In this document: piece after piece, positions 49,474 through 57,108 of the stretch
Layout: the number at the start of each line of letters is the position of its first letter
Numbering within the stretch: position 1 is the stretch's first letter
DNA from: Chlorobium sp.
GTDB lineage: Bacteria > Bacteroidota > Chlorobiia > Chlorobiales > Chlorobiaceae
Reading direction: 5' to 3'
Length of the DNA: 57,108 nt
NCBI GenBank assembly: GCA_028282595.1
Contig: JANQHQ010000039.1
Location: 107,501 to 164,608, forward strand
The notes under the pieces: generated by a model
Told to the model about the DNA's origin: nothing
What the model saw: only the letters and a program-made list of their open reading frames with translations
Database searches by the model: none
Position numbers and translations under genes: made by a program

Positions 49474-52400
49474 CTAACTCCTGTATTTGGCAACCTGCAT
49501 GACCTTATGGATGATCTCATCCATTTGATCGAGCGACAATGCAATACCTCTCTTTGTTTTAACCTCGTCATAGAGGAAATCGTCTATCTCGTTCATTGCC
49601 TGTTTCTGAGCGTCCTCGTCATCCCAGAAATGAACTTTCCTGTGTTTAAGCAGAATGTCGTGTACAGCTATCGCGCTATCAGCCGCGGCTGACTCGAGTA
49701 GTTGGGGACTCATATCGTCTTTTTCGATGAATGGTTTCAGCACACCGAAGTACGCCATGGCATCTTCGTTCCCGGAAAGGTTTTCAGGAACATCATCATG
49801 TACCTTGCCGACAACCTTGTTCCGGATATCGACAACCTTCTGCAGATACTCCAGGTCTGATATCCGTTTAGCCCTGAAATCCTCGATTGCCTGCTGGATA
49901 AGCCGCGAGAACTTTTGATAAAACGCTGGGTCTTCATCCATCTTTTCCGAAATCGCCTTTTTCGTCGCATGAGCGATGGTATCGGCTTTTGAGGCTGTGG
50001 TTTTCTTGTCCTGATAGACGCCCTGCTCTTCTTTTACCTGATTGAACATATGGTCGTCGAAGATATTCACCGGTTCGTTAAGCTGGATAACCTCATCTGC
50101 CTGAATATGGGTATCGAGCAACTTCTTGATCTTCGGCTCGTAATCCCGGTAATCGATCGCTTCGGCATAACGGAGTTTTACCGATGCCTTCAGGGATTGG
50201 AACTTTCGGAGGTCCACTTTGTATCGTGAAAGCGTCTTTTCGTCCGTTTCGGCCAAAAACTTTTCGGATGAAAGCGCGATAGCGAGGGTTTTTGCAAATT
50301 CGGCAAGACGTGTATAAAATTCTTCCCTTATTTCATCATCTGCGAGCAAAAGCTCGTAGTCCTCTTCATCGTAGGAATGTCTGACAGTTTTAAAAATGTC
50401 CCATACGTCCGAATATCGATCAGGCAGTTTTTCAATTTCGCTGTTGATCGAAGTCAGCGTACCTGCAAGATCCACCTCGTCGAACCCTTCAAACGCACTA
50501 TACAGCGACAATGCCCTATCCAGCTCGCCAAGCACATTTGCGTAATCGACGATAAAACCGAACTCCTTGCCTTCATGGATACGGTTAACCCTTGCAATTG
50601 CCTGCAGTAACGTATGTTCTCTGAGAACGCGGCACAGATACAGTACGGCATTTCGAGGGGCATCGAAACCGGTCAACAATTTGTCGACCACAATCAGGAT
50701 TTCCGGATCGCTGCCGTGCCTGAACTGATTGATGAGCTGCTTGGTATACTCTTCTTCGCTTCCATACCGCTTCATCATCTTCTGCCAAAATCTCACAACC
50801 TCGTCAATTGGCTCGTCTTCGGCCTCCTCAAATCCTTCACGCATATCCGGAGGCGAAATGACAACCGCCGAACTTACCATACCGATATCCTCCAGATAGG
50901 CATGGTATTGCAGTGCGGAAGCCTTGCCGGGAGCAACAAGCTGGGCCTTAAATCCCGTGCCTTGCCAGTTGGTCCGATAGTGTTCACTGATGTCGAAGGC
51001 TCTCATGTAAATGACCTGGTCAGCCTTGTTCAGCGTTTCGGCACGTGCGTATTTGCGTTTCAAATCAGCCTGCTGCTCCGTGCTCAACCCCTTTGTATGA
51101 CGTTCGAACCATAGATCAACAGCAGCCTTGTTCTGGGTCATCTCCACATGTCGCCCTTCGTATAAAAGAGGCACGACGGCACCATCCTCGACAGCCTGTG
51201 AAATGGAATAATGAGGTTCGACCAGTTCTCCGAATCTGGTGAAGTTGTTTTTCTCTTTTCTCAGAAGTGGCGTACCGGTAAAACCGAGATAGCTGGCATT
51301 GGGAAACATCTGACGCATCCGGGCGGCGAAAGAGCCGAACTGGGTACGGTGGCTCTCGTCAACGAGCACGAAGATATCGGAAGACTCGTCCCGATACTTG
51401 TTGACGGCATAGGCCGTGTCGAACTTGTGAATGAGGGTCGTGACAATGCCTGATTTCTTTTCGGACACAAGTTCCAGCAGGTTCCTGCCGGATGTCGCCC
51501 GACTGGCTTCAAGACCGCAGGCCACGAAGGTATTTCCCAGCTGCTTGTCCAAATCATCCCGGTCGGTAACGAGAACAATACGAGGATTCAATATTTCCGG
51601 ATCGAGGGCCAGATTGCGGGCCAGCATCACCATGGTCAGGGATTTGCCCGACCCTTGCGTATGCCAGATTACTCCGCCCTTGCGAGAACCATTATGCGTA
51701 AACTGCTTGATCCGTTTCAATATGGACTTAATGACAAAGTACTGCTGGTACCGGGCGATCTTTTTCAACCCGCCGTCAAAAACGGTAAACTTCCAGGCTA
51801 GTTCCAGAAGTCGTTCCGGTCGGCAAAGAGCATACAAGGCCTCATCCTGAGCCGTTATTAATTGAGAGTGGATAGTTGATAATTGACAATTAAAAGACGC
51901 TTCTATTTTTTGTCGCACCTCTTCAGATAATGGCATATTTTTCAGCTTTAATAATTTTCCATTATCCATTTTCCACTTTCCATTATCCTGTTCCTTCCAG
52001 ACACTCCAAAACCTGGCAGCGGTCCCTGCTGTTGCAAACATGGCGCTGTTCTTGTTGAGCGCGAGCAACAGTTGGGTATAGATGAACAACTTCGGGATAT
52101 AATCGTCATTCTGGTTCCTGATCGACTGGGAAACTGCCTGATCAACTTCGATCTGCGGAGATTTGCACTCGATGACAGAGAAAGGAATACCATTGACGAA
52201 AAGAACGATATCGGGCCTGACCGTTTCCGTACTTCGGGAACGCTCGACGCTGTATTCAACCGTCACATGATAAGCGTTCCGTTCGGGAATCCTCCAGTCG
52301 ACATAGTTCAAAGTGAAACTTTTCGAGTCACCCTCAATGGTCTGCTCCATGGCCGTGCCGAGGGTAATGAGATCGTACACCGCCTCATTGGTTTTCTGCA

Positions 52401-52665
52401 GGCCGTCGTACTTGATATTCTTGAGTTTCTGGATGGCCGACTGAATATTCTCTTCACTGAACAGGTACTCACCACCCTTGTATCGTATACGGTTGATTTC
52501 CTTGAGCTTATCTCGCAGTATGTTTTCCAGCAGGACGTTCGAGGGCCTCCGCTGCCGTTCACGAAGCGCTTCTGCCGGAGTCAGATAGTCATAGCCGATC
52601 CCGATCAGCAGTTGCAAAGCCGGAATTTGCGACAGCTGCTTCTCGTTTATCTGAAAATCACTCAT
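49474..52665 (-). CDS. hsdR: Type I restriction enzyme, R subunit
   Basis: The 1063-residue protein has an N-terminal PD-(D/E)XK nuclease (RPDIVLFVNGIPFSVIECKS, D152 and E166-C-K168). A superfamily 2 translocase follows (WHTQGSGKSLTMVML, Walker A ~336-342; FVLVDESHRTQFG; LGFTGTPLL), then a helical C-terminal part for M-subunit binding. With HsdM and HsdS it cleaves unmodified DNA after translocation. Residues ~227-272 (NGKWKMDNGKLLKLKN...NCQLSTIHSQL) look like an in-frame insertion built from AT-rich repeats between nuclease and translocase. It follows the RhuM fragment by 12 bp and touches the metallopeptidase gene. Confidence 0.95.
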   Translation of the reverse strand: MSDFQINEKQLSQIPALQLLIGIGYDYLTPAEALRERQRRPSNVLLENILRDKLKEINRIRYKGGEYLFSEENIQSAIQKLKNIKYDGLQKTNEAVYDLITLGTAMEQTIEGDSKSFTLNYVDWRIPERNAYHVTVEYSVERSRSTETVRPDIVLFVNGIPFSVIECKSPQIEVDQAVSQSIRNQNDDYIPKLFIYTQLLLALNKNSAMFATAGTAARFWSVWKEQDNGKWKMDNGKLLKLKNMPLSEEVRQKIEASFNCQLSTIHSQLITAQDEALYALCRPERLLELAWKFTVFDGGLKKIARYQQYFVIKSILKRIKQFTHNGSRKGGVIWHTQGSGKSLTMVMLARNLALDPEILNPRIVLVTDRDDLDKQLGNTFVACGLEASRATSGRNLLELVSEKKSGIVTTLIHKFDTAYAVNKYRDESSDIFVLVDESHRTQFGSFAARMRQMFPNASYLGFTGTPLLRKEKNNFTRFGELVEPHYSISQAVEDGAVVPLLYEGRHVEMTQNKAAVDLWFERHTKGLSTEQQADLKRKYARAETLNKADQVIYMRAFDISEHYRTNWQGTGFKAQLVAPGKASALQYHAYLEDIGMVSSAVVISPPDMREGFEEAEDEPIDEVVRFWQKMMKRYGSEEEYTKQLINQFRHGSDPEILIVVDKLLTGFDAPRNAVLYLCRVLREHTLLQAIARVNRIHEGKEFGFIVDYANVLGELDRALSLYSAFEGFDEVDLAGTLTSINSEIEKLPDRYSDVWDIFKTVRHSYDEEDYELLLADDEIREEFYTRLAEFAKTLAIALSSEKFLAETDEKTLSRYKVDLRKFQSLKASVKLRYAEAIDYRDYEPKIKKLLDTHIQADEVIQLNEPVNIFDDHMFNQVKEEQGVYQDKKTTASKADTIAHATKKAISEKMDEDPAFYQKFSRLIQQAIEDFRAKRISDLEYLQKVVDIRNKVVGKVHDDVPENLSGNEDAMAYFGVLKPFIEKDDMSPQLLESAAADSAIAVHDILLKHRKVHFWDDEDAQKQAMNEIDDFLYDEVKTKRGIALSLDQMDEIIHKVMQVAKYRS

Positions 52666-52677
52666 TTCCTCTCCCCA

Positions 52678-52857
52678 TCATTCTCCAACTCTTTCAGTCG
52701 CCGGGTAGTTCAAAACCTCTTTTAACTGAGTCACTCCTTCAATAGCGCCATGACGGGTGGTTGTCCGGAATTTCCGGACAACTACTTTTTCATCCAGTTC
52801 ACCCTCTTCAAACACATTGCGAATATGCTCGGATATGTTCTTTTTGCTTTTACTCAT
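52678..52857 (-). pseudogene. Truncated RhuM-like protein, 59 residues
   Basis: MSKSKKNISEHIRNVFEEGELDEKVVVRKFRTTTRHGAIEGVTQLKEV matches the N-terminal region of RhuM-family proteins, which are often found inside restriction loci. After KEV the sequence turns into LNYPATERVGE and stops, so most of the protein is missing. The ATG overlaps the stop of the CD-NTase gene (ATGA), so it may still be translated. A 23-nt palindrome, GTTGTCCGGAA with TTCCGGACAAC (52760-52782), lies inside. It could be debris or a small regulator. Confidence 0.7.
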
Positions 52858-54422
52858 ACAATCCTCACTACAAATTCACCGCTACGCGCCACGCATACGC
52901 TGTTTTTTATAATGAAACATTCGATCCAGTGAATACCGGTGTACAAGGTAGATTCTTTCTGTGTTAGGCCACCGACTCCAGCGGTCTTTGACAGAACGAT
53001 CTCTCCCCGCAATTGTCTGGCGTCTTCAGCTTCTTGGCCGGTATTAACGACCTGCCAGTAGACTTGAAATGGTGCAGGGACATTGGTGCTGGCACTAAAC
53101 AGCAGATCAAGATGCTTGCTTAAGGACTCACCGGAATTGAATCCTTGCCAAAACCCATTTGCCTTGTATTTGGCCAATATCTGTGCCGAATAATTCAAGT
53201 CAAGAGGCCAGTATGGTTTTTGCCGATGAACGACGTTGAAAGACAATCCACGAGGTTGAGTGTTGGTCAAGCTCTTGCTATTGTTGACAGGCGATACCAG
53301 AAATCGAGTATAGTGCTCTTCATCAAGACGCTCAGCGATATCAAGAAAATCTTCTTTTGCCCATGCAACCCACTGAAAAAAAGCTTTTGCCCTGGCATGA
53401 GGAACACCGTTCTCCTCCTGATGCCACTTATCAGCAAAGTTCTCTCCATGATTTGTTGGATTCGGGATATACCATTTCCCATCAGCCGTTTTTGTAATCA
53501 GCCTATAAGCAGACTGTGCCATTGCTTCATCAAAACGAAAGGACGACTGCATCTGATCGGCATGTCGAGACAGGGTTTCTATCAGGTTTCTCAGCGTCTC
53601 ATAGATGGTCAATTCATTCTGGTAGACCCGAGCTGCCAGTACGGTAATGACCATAGAGATCGGTTTGTATTTCTCGTTTTGCTGATTACAAAAGCGAATA
53701 TCCCTGTGCCTTTTTAGTAATTGGATAACCCGTTGCAACGGCGTCTTAACGTGAATATTAGGCACTGCTTCTTGGTCAAGGAACAACCCTTCTTGCCAGT
53801 ATTTTTCAAAAATGATCTGCTTCTGAATCTGCTTCACATCGTCAAAAGCAGCCTTATTTTTATCGTAAAACCACTCTGCAAAATCCTTTGGATTGCTCGT
53901 AGTCCAAGAGTATGGCCCAATGTCACCGAATTTGTCTGTCACAGCTATGGCATTGCGATACCAGTAATCTTCCTTTAAAGCACTCCAGCTCTCTTCAACT
54001 GATGGAAGAATATCCATGTGGAAGCCAATGCCATCCTGTTCTGCATAATTCAAAGTCCAGCAGCGCCTGCCCTCATCGTCGAGCATCTTCGCATAAGTAC
54101 TATGTGCCTTAAGACGATTTCCTACCTGATGTTTCACTGTTTTCGGGGCGGTGCTTTCTTTTTCATGCTCTAAACGGCAAACAATATCAATGTCATAGTC
54201 GGCGTCTTTACTGTCTTTATAGGGCCGTATCTCTGTTCCAAGTTTGAAGGACCCCTGCAGGTAAATTTCAGGATCTGCAGTTGCGCCATCATATTCACCA
54301 TCCAGTAGATAGGATTTCATGGATCCGAAACGCGCCATGGCATGCTTGTACTTCGATGGTGATATATCCAGTTGCTGTGCCGCTTTCTGGAGGGCTTCTT
54401 CCCGTGTAACAATTTTACTCAC
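52854..54422 (-). CDS. CBASS cyclic nucleotide synthase (CD-NTase) with AGS-C sensor
   Basis: The 522-residue protein has the nucleotidyltransferase core QGSFKLGTEIRPYKDSKDADYDIDIVCRL (G57-S58, then D77 and D79) and the third acidic residue in GIGFHMDILPS (D137), as in DncV-like SMODS synthases. The C-terminal ~140 residues (YWPLDLNYSAQILAKYKANGF...WQVVNTGQEAEDARQLRGEIV...HWIECFIIKNSVCVARSGEFVV) form the adenylyl/guanylyl and SMODS C-terminal sensor domain. On phage infection such enzymes make cyclic di- or trinucleotides that switch on the effector encoded one base upstream. Confidence 0.9.
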   Translation of the reverse strand: MSKIVTREEALQKAAQQLDISPSKYKHAMARFGSMKSYLLDGEYDGATADPEIYLQGSFKLGTEIRPYKDSKDADYDIDIVCRLEHEKESTAPKTVKHQVGNRLKAHSTYAKMLDDEGRRCWTLNYAEQDGIGFHMDILPSVEESWSALKEDYWYRNAIAVTDKFGDIGPYSWTTSNPKDFAEWFYDKNKAAFDDVKQIQKQIIFEKYWQEGLFLDQEAVPNIHVKTPLQRVIQLLKRHRDIRFCNQQNEKYKPISMVITVLAARVYQNELTIYETLRNLIETLSRHADQMQSSFRFDEAMAQSAYRLITKTADGKWYIPNPTNHGENFADKWHQEENGVPHARAKAFFQWVAWAKEDFLDIAERLDEEHYTRFLVSPVNNSKSLTNTQPRGLSFNVVHRQKPYWPLDLNYSAQILAKYKANGFWQGFNSGESLSKHLDLLFSASTNVPAPFQVYWQVVNTGQEAEDARQLRGEIVLSKTAGVGGLTQKESTLYTGIHWIECFIIKNSVCVARSGEFVVRIV

Positions 54423-55361
54423 TTACACGTCTCCATTTAAGATGAATTCTCTGATTTCCTTCGACTCATGGGTAAACTTGTGATCCGCTTTGGAGATGAG
54501 GTCAGTCAGTATGGACACGTCATCCAGCGGCAACGGCCGGTCAGATTCAAAATCAATCCGTTTGATCTGCCCAGGGCGAAGCATAAGATTCAGATAGTTC
54601 AGGGCACTCTGGCTCTGCAGAGACAGAATGAAGCTGATGAATTCCTTGTGCTTCCAACCATTGATCAGCCCCCACTTACGCGAGGCGTTCGTTCCATACA
54701 TGGTCTTTGAATGACCGGTACCGATTGACAGGAGCTGTATATCGTCCTGAGGAATCTCAAGTCGCTTCTGGGCGTCAATTACCGCAGCCAACGCAGGGTT
54801 GTTGGCCCAAAGCCCGCCATCTGCGAGGAGATACTCATTCAATCGATGCGGATCGAAATAGGTTGGCGCTGAACAGGACGCCAATACTGCGTCCTTAACC
54901 AGCACATTATTATCACGGTTAAAATCCGAGGAGTAGCCAGACTTCAAAACGTGAACACAACCATTGCTGATATCTGTGGAGGGAAGCAGCAGTGGTTTTT
55001 TAATGTCACCCAGCCACTTATCCTGAAACACCCCTGTGAGCACATTTTCCAGATATTGGGCATCATAGACACTGTCGAACATGGGTTGGACGCCTTTCAG
55101 CTTTTCTCCGGGCAAGAGAAAACGTTTTTTACGAAAGATTTCAGCACCATGATCTTTGTACATTGCCACCATGTCAGCCGCAGGAACACTTGTAGCCACT
55201 CCGGCCGCGATGATAGAACCGGTACTTGTTCCAGCAATCATGTCGAACGTATCGAAAAGGTCTATTCGAAGACGTTCTTCTATACACTGAAGAACATGAG
55301 CTGGATATACTCCTCGAATCCCGCCTCCATCAATGCTCAATATTCTGAAAGGTTCACCCAT
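54423..55361 (-). CDS. capV: CapV-type patatin-like phospholipase (CBASS effector)
   Basis: The 312-residue protein is a patatin-like phospholipase: SIDGGGIRGVYPAHVLQ (oxyanion hole, ~9-25), GTSTGS (nucleophile Ser46) and LLADGGLWANNP (Asp181 of the dyad). Immediately followed by a DncV-like CD-NTase, it matches CapV, which hydrolyses membrane phospholipids when it binds the cyclic nucleotide and kills the infected cell. The two genes abut without a gap. No Cap2/Cap3 ubiquitin-like genes are present, so this is the short type I CBASS form. Confidence 0.9.
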   Translation of the reverse strand: MGEPFRILSIDGGGIRGVYPAHVLQCIEERLRIDLFDTFDMIAGTSTGSIIAAGVATSVPAADMVAMYKDHGAEIFRKKRFLLPGEKLKGVQPMFDSVYDAQYLENVLTGVFQDKWLGDIKKPLLLPSTDISNGCVHVLKSGYSSDFNRDNNVLVKDAVLASCSAPTYFDPHRLNEYLLADGGLWANNPALAAVIDAQKRLEIPQDDIQLLSIGTGHSKTMYGTNASRKWGLINGWKHKEFISFILSLQSQSALNYLNLMLRPGQIKRIDFESDRPLPLDDVSILTDLISKADHKFTHESKEIREFILNGDV

Positions 55362-55369
55362 GCGGCTCC

Positions 55370-55603
55370 TTACTTCTTATCCCTCGGAGGGCACGAATCG
55401 TTTCCGTAGCTGTTACCAGCCCTGATCCTTCCGTTTTCACCGTGAATCTTGGTGTCTGATTGCTGGTTTCTGGCGATATTTTCAGCAACCTCAATCGCCT
55501 CCCTCTGCGTTCTGGTCACTTTCGTAGCTCTGCTGTTACCTGCACCCCTGACAGCCCATCCATCAGGATGCTTGACCACATGTTGATTTTTTCCTTTTGC
55601 CAT
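55370..55603 (-). CDS. DUF2188 small protein
   Basis: The 77-residue protein (KNQHVVKHPDGWAVRGAGNSRATKVTRTQREAIEVAENIARNQQSDTKIHGENGRIRAGNSYGNDSCPPRD) is a typical DUF2188: a small beta-alpha-beta domain with H-P-x-G-W-A-V and H-x-x-x-G-R-I-R. These occur often in defense loci and operons; the role is unknown. It starts 2 bp after the hsdS stop and ends 8 bp before capV, so it sits at the junction between the restriction and CBASS genes. Confidence 0.85.
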   Translation of the reverse strand: MAKGKNQHVVKHPDGWAVRGAGNSRATKVTRTQREAIEVAENIARNQQSDTKIHGENGRIRAGNSYGNDSCPPRDKK

Positions 55604-55605
55604 AA

Positions 55606-56808
55606 TTACGCCTCCATGTATTGGTTAATGATTTCCGGTTTTACCCGCCATTCTCCTATCAACATCTTCTGCATCAGGCCACGCTTCTGTGATTTGTATT
55701 GTTCTGCAAGTTGTTTTAATAGATCAATTTCCTTTTGAGCAAAGGATAGTGTCTCGGCAATTCGCTCCTGTTCCTCGATTGAAGGAAGTGGCATTTTTAC
55801 TTCGCTAAAATGAGGATATTTAAGATTCCATGTATCTGAAGTCAGACCCTGTGAATACCTGTAAAACCGATGTATCATAAACGGTGTTTTGAATAAATAA
55901 GCGACAAATAAGGGACAGAGCTTCTCTCCCGGGATACATATGGTATAAGCAGGGCTTACAATACCCTCCAAGGAGGATAGGGCAGAGACTCCTTGCCACA
56001 TTCTCATTGTGTTATACCCTATATCTCCTGGGCATATTCTTAAATATTTTGATTTGTCTTCGTTTGACGTATCCTTCCTGCCCGTATCTTCACGAGGGAT
56101 AACACCTTCGCTATTAGTTATAGACAGCAATCGCAAATCTCCTCGCTTGGTTTCTTTACGTTCCTTGAAAAGCGATTTTGTCCTAAGCTGCTTCCATTTG
56201 CCGCCTTTACCAGGCATATAAATTAGATCATTTAGCAGCCGCTTAAAACGCTTCTCTTTTTCTTGAATCAGCCTTTCGGTTTTCTCGATAGCCTCATCCC
56301 AAGTATAGAGCAAATCAGCAATAGCCTTTTGTTCAGGAATCGGTGGTAGCGTTACTTGAAAATCTCTAACATCAGCACTTGTGATATTTGGATCCTTTCT
56401 ACTACTGGCAGCAAAATGCCGCCATTTCGAAATGTTATGATTCAAATATTGCAAAAGATACTGAGGCAAACATTTTTCCCTATTGACAGTTATTGCGGAA
56501 ATAGCTTGATTAATAGACGCCTCACATGTCAGAAGTCCAGTTCGGCCAATCTGTTTAAACCCTCCATACATAGCGACTAATACAGTTCCCTCAGGATATG
56601 TCTTGCAATTCTTGGCCGCCAAAAATGTTATTTTTTCATCCGTAGTAACAATTGGACCATTCGTCAGGTCCATTGTCTTCACCCATGGAATAGTACCTTC
56701 GTTAAAAAATTCCTTATGTCTTGAACGAGAAGGTGTGCTTCCTGATGTAACAGAGGAAAAGTCTTTAACCTTACAGTTCTTCATATCACCAATATTTCCT
56801 CTACCCAT
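55606..56808 (-). CDS. hsdS: Type I restriction enzyme, specificity subunit
   Basis: The 400-residue protein has the two-fold HsdS plan. Target recognition domain 1 (~10-155) ends in VTLPPIPEQKAIADLLYTWDEAIEKTERLIQEKEKRFKRLLNDLI, and domain 2 (~205-345) ends in MPLPSIEEQERIAETLSFAQKEIDLLKQLAEQYKSQKRGLMQKML. The PP-x-x-EQ and conserved helices hold the spacer that fixes the distance between half-sites. The recognition sequence cannot be predicted by eye. Its start shares one base with the stop of the upstream gene (TAATG). Confidence 0.93.
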   Translation of the reverse strand: MGRGNIGDMKNCKVKDFSSVTSGSTPSRSRHKEFFNEGTIPWVKTMDLTNGPIVTTDEKITFLAAKNCKTYPEGTVLVAMYGGFKQIGRTGLLTCEASINQAISAITVNREKCLPQYLLQYLNHNISKWRHFAASSRKDPNITSADVRDFQVTLPPIPEQKAIADLLYTWDEAIEKTERLIQEKEKRFKRLLNDLIYMPGKGGKWKQLRTKSLFKERKETKRGDLRLLSITNSEGVIPREDTGRKDTSNEDKSKYLRICPGDIGYNTMRMWQGVSALSSLEGIVSPAYTICIPGEKLCPLFVAYLFKTPFMIHRFYRYSQGLTSDTWNLKYPHFSEVKMPLPSIEEQERIAETLSFAQKEIDLLKQLAEQYKSQKRGLMQKMLIGEWRVKPEIINQYMEA

Positions 56809-57108
56809 TACTCCCCCTCACCCATCTTCTTCACCCTTCTGTCCTCGACCAGCAACCGCATCTGCTGAATGGCGATCCGGTTGAGCTTTTCGAGTCTGTC
56901 CGGCTGGTTCATCTTTTCCCTGATAAAATGCGCGTTCAGATTTTCAAGATTCGCAAGGCATAAGAGCTGAGAAACATCGGCAAAGTCTCGGATATTGCCT
57001 TTTTCTCGGGGGTTTTCATCCCGCCACTGTTTGGCGGTTTTACCGAAGAGCGCCATGTTCAGCAGATCCGCTTCGGAAGCATAGAGCAGATTGATCTGTT
57101 CCCTGCTC
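56808..57108 (-). CDS. KilA-N-type DNA-binding protein, C-terminal part
   Basis: The visible ~99 residues read NLLYASEADLLNMALFGKTAKQWRDENPREKGNIRDFADVSQLLCLANLENLNAHFIREKMNQPDRLEKLNRIAIQQMRLL. This is the conserved C-terminal region of KilA-N domain proteins, which are common inside type I restriction operons between hsdM and hsdS. The frame is open to the right edge, so the gene starts outside the window; an internal ATG at 57056 is not the start. hsdM is expected further right. Confidence 0.75.
   Translation of the reverse strand, partial: SREQINLLYASEADLLNMALFGKTAKQWRDENPREKGNIRDFADVSQLLCLANLENLNAHFIREKMNQPDRLEKLNRIAIQQMRLLVEDRRVKKMGEGE

Noticed and set aside
52854..55361. Type II or III CBASS
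   Set aside because: No Cap2 (E1/E2-like), Cap3 (JAB peptidase), HORMA or TRIP13 genes are present next to the CD-NTase and CapV genes.

Overview
The window looks like a piece of a green sulfur bacterial (Chlorobi) chromosome. The main reason is the metK-ahcY operon, which is preceded by a structured leader of the kind described as the SAM-Chlorobi RNA and by a Bacteroidetes/Chlorobi-type promoter (TTG, 20 nt, TACATTTTG). Many genes lack a strong Shine-Dalgarno site, which fits that phylum. The genus cannot be fixed from this sequence; no photosynthesis genes are present.

Layout. 1-5.2 kb: a MarR-controlled tripartite RND efflux operon (adaptor, RND pump, TolC cut by the window edge). 5.6-9.5 kb: a sugar-phosphate nucleotidyltransferase and metK-ahcY, closed by a strong terminator. 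9.6-15.8 kb: an accessory block beginning at a tRNA-Gln gene and holding single, same-direction genes (lipoprotein, ICMT-like methyltransferase, flavodoxin, alpha-toroid protein, CPBP protease, membrane protein). They are separated by copies and fragments of a short inverted-repeat element (MITE-like) and by a 90-bp direct repeat. 15.9-42.3 kb: mostly housekeeping or stress genes: trpF, an alpha/beta hydrolase, an arsR-arsC-aquaporin arsenic operon, a flavocytochrome reductase cluster, a MATE pump, a TetR-controlled RND efflux operon, alanine dehydrogenase, two PPC-domain proteins, a Nudix hydrolase, an MFS transporter, and a two-gene AddAB-like helicase-nuclease.

42.4-57.1 kb is a more AT-rich defense and accessory island. 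It holds a four-helix-bundle protein with a repetitive linker, two decayed umuD genes, a membrane WYL/TerB-like protein, a pentapeptide-repeat-TIR protein paired with a small Zn-knuckle membrane protein, a chimeric DUF1016/P4-integrase pseudogene, and an orphan CopG antitoxin. Then comes a tightly packed operon on the minus strand: KilA-N-like protein (partial), hsdS, DUF2188, a CapV-type patatin phospholipase, a CD-NTase with AGS-C sensor, a RhuM fragment, hsdR and a YgjP-like metallopeptidase. A short (type I) CBASS module therefore sits inside a type I restriction-modification operon, between hsdS and hsdR; hsdM must lie beyond the right edge if the system is complete.

The most notable items are the CBASS-in-RM nesting, the TIR/pentapeptide plus Zn-knuckle pair, the MITE family (one copy supplies a Shine-Dalgarno sequence to the gene beside it), the metK leader with mutually exclusive pairings, and the ars operon that appears to rely on an aquaglyceroporin with a cysteine-rich tail. 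All domain calls come from motif recognition by eye; no database search was run.
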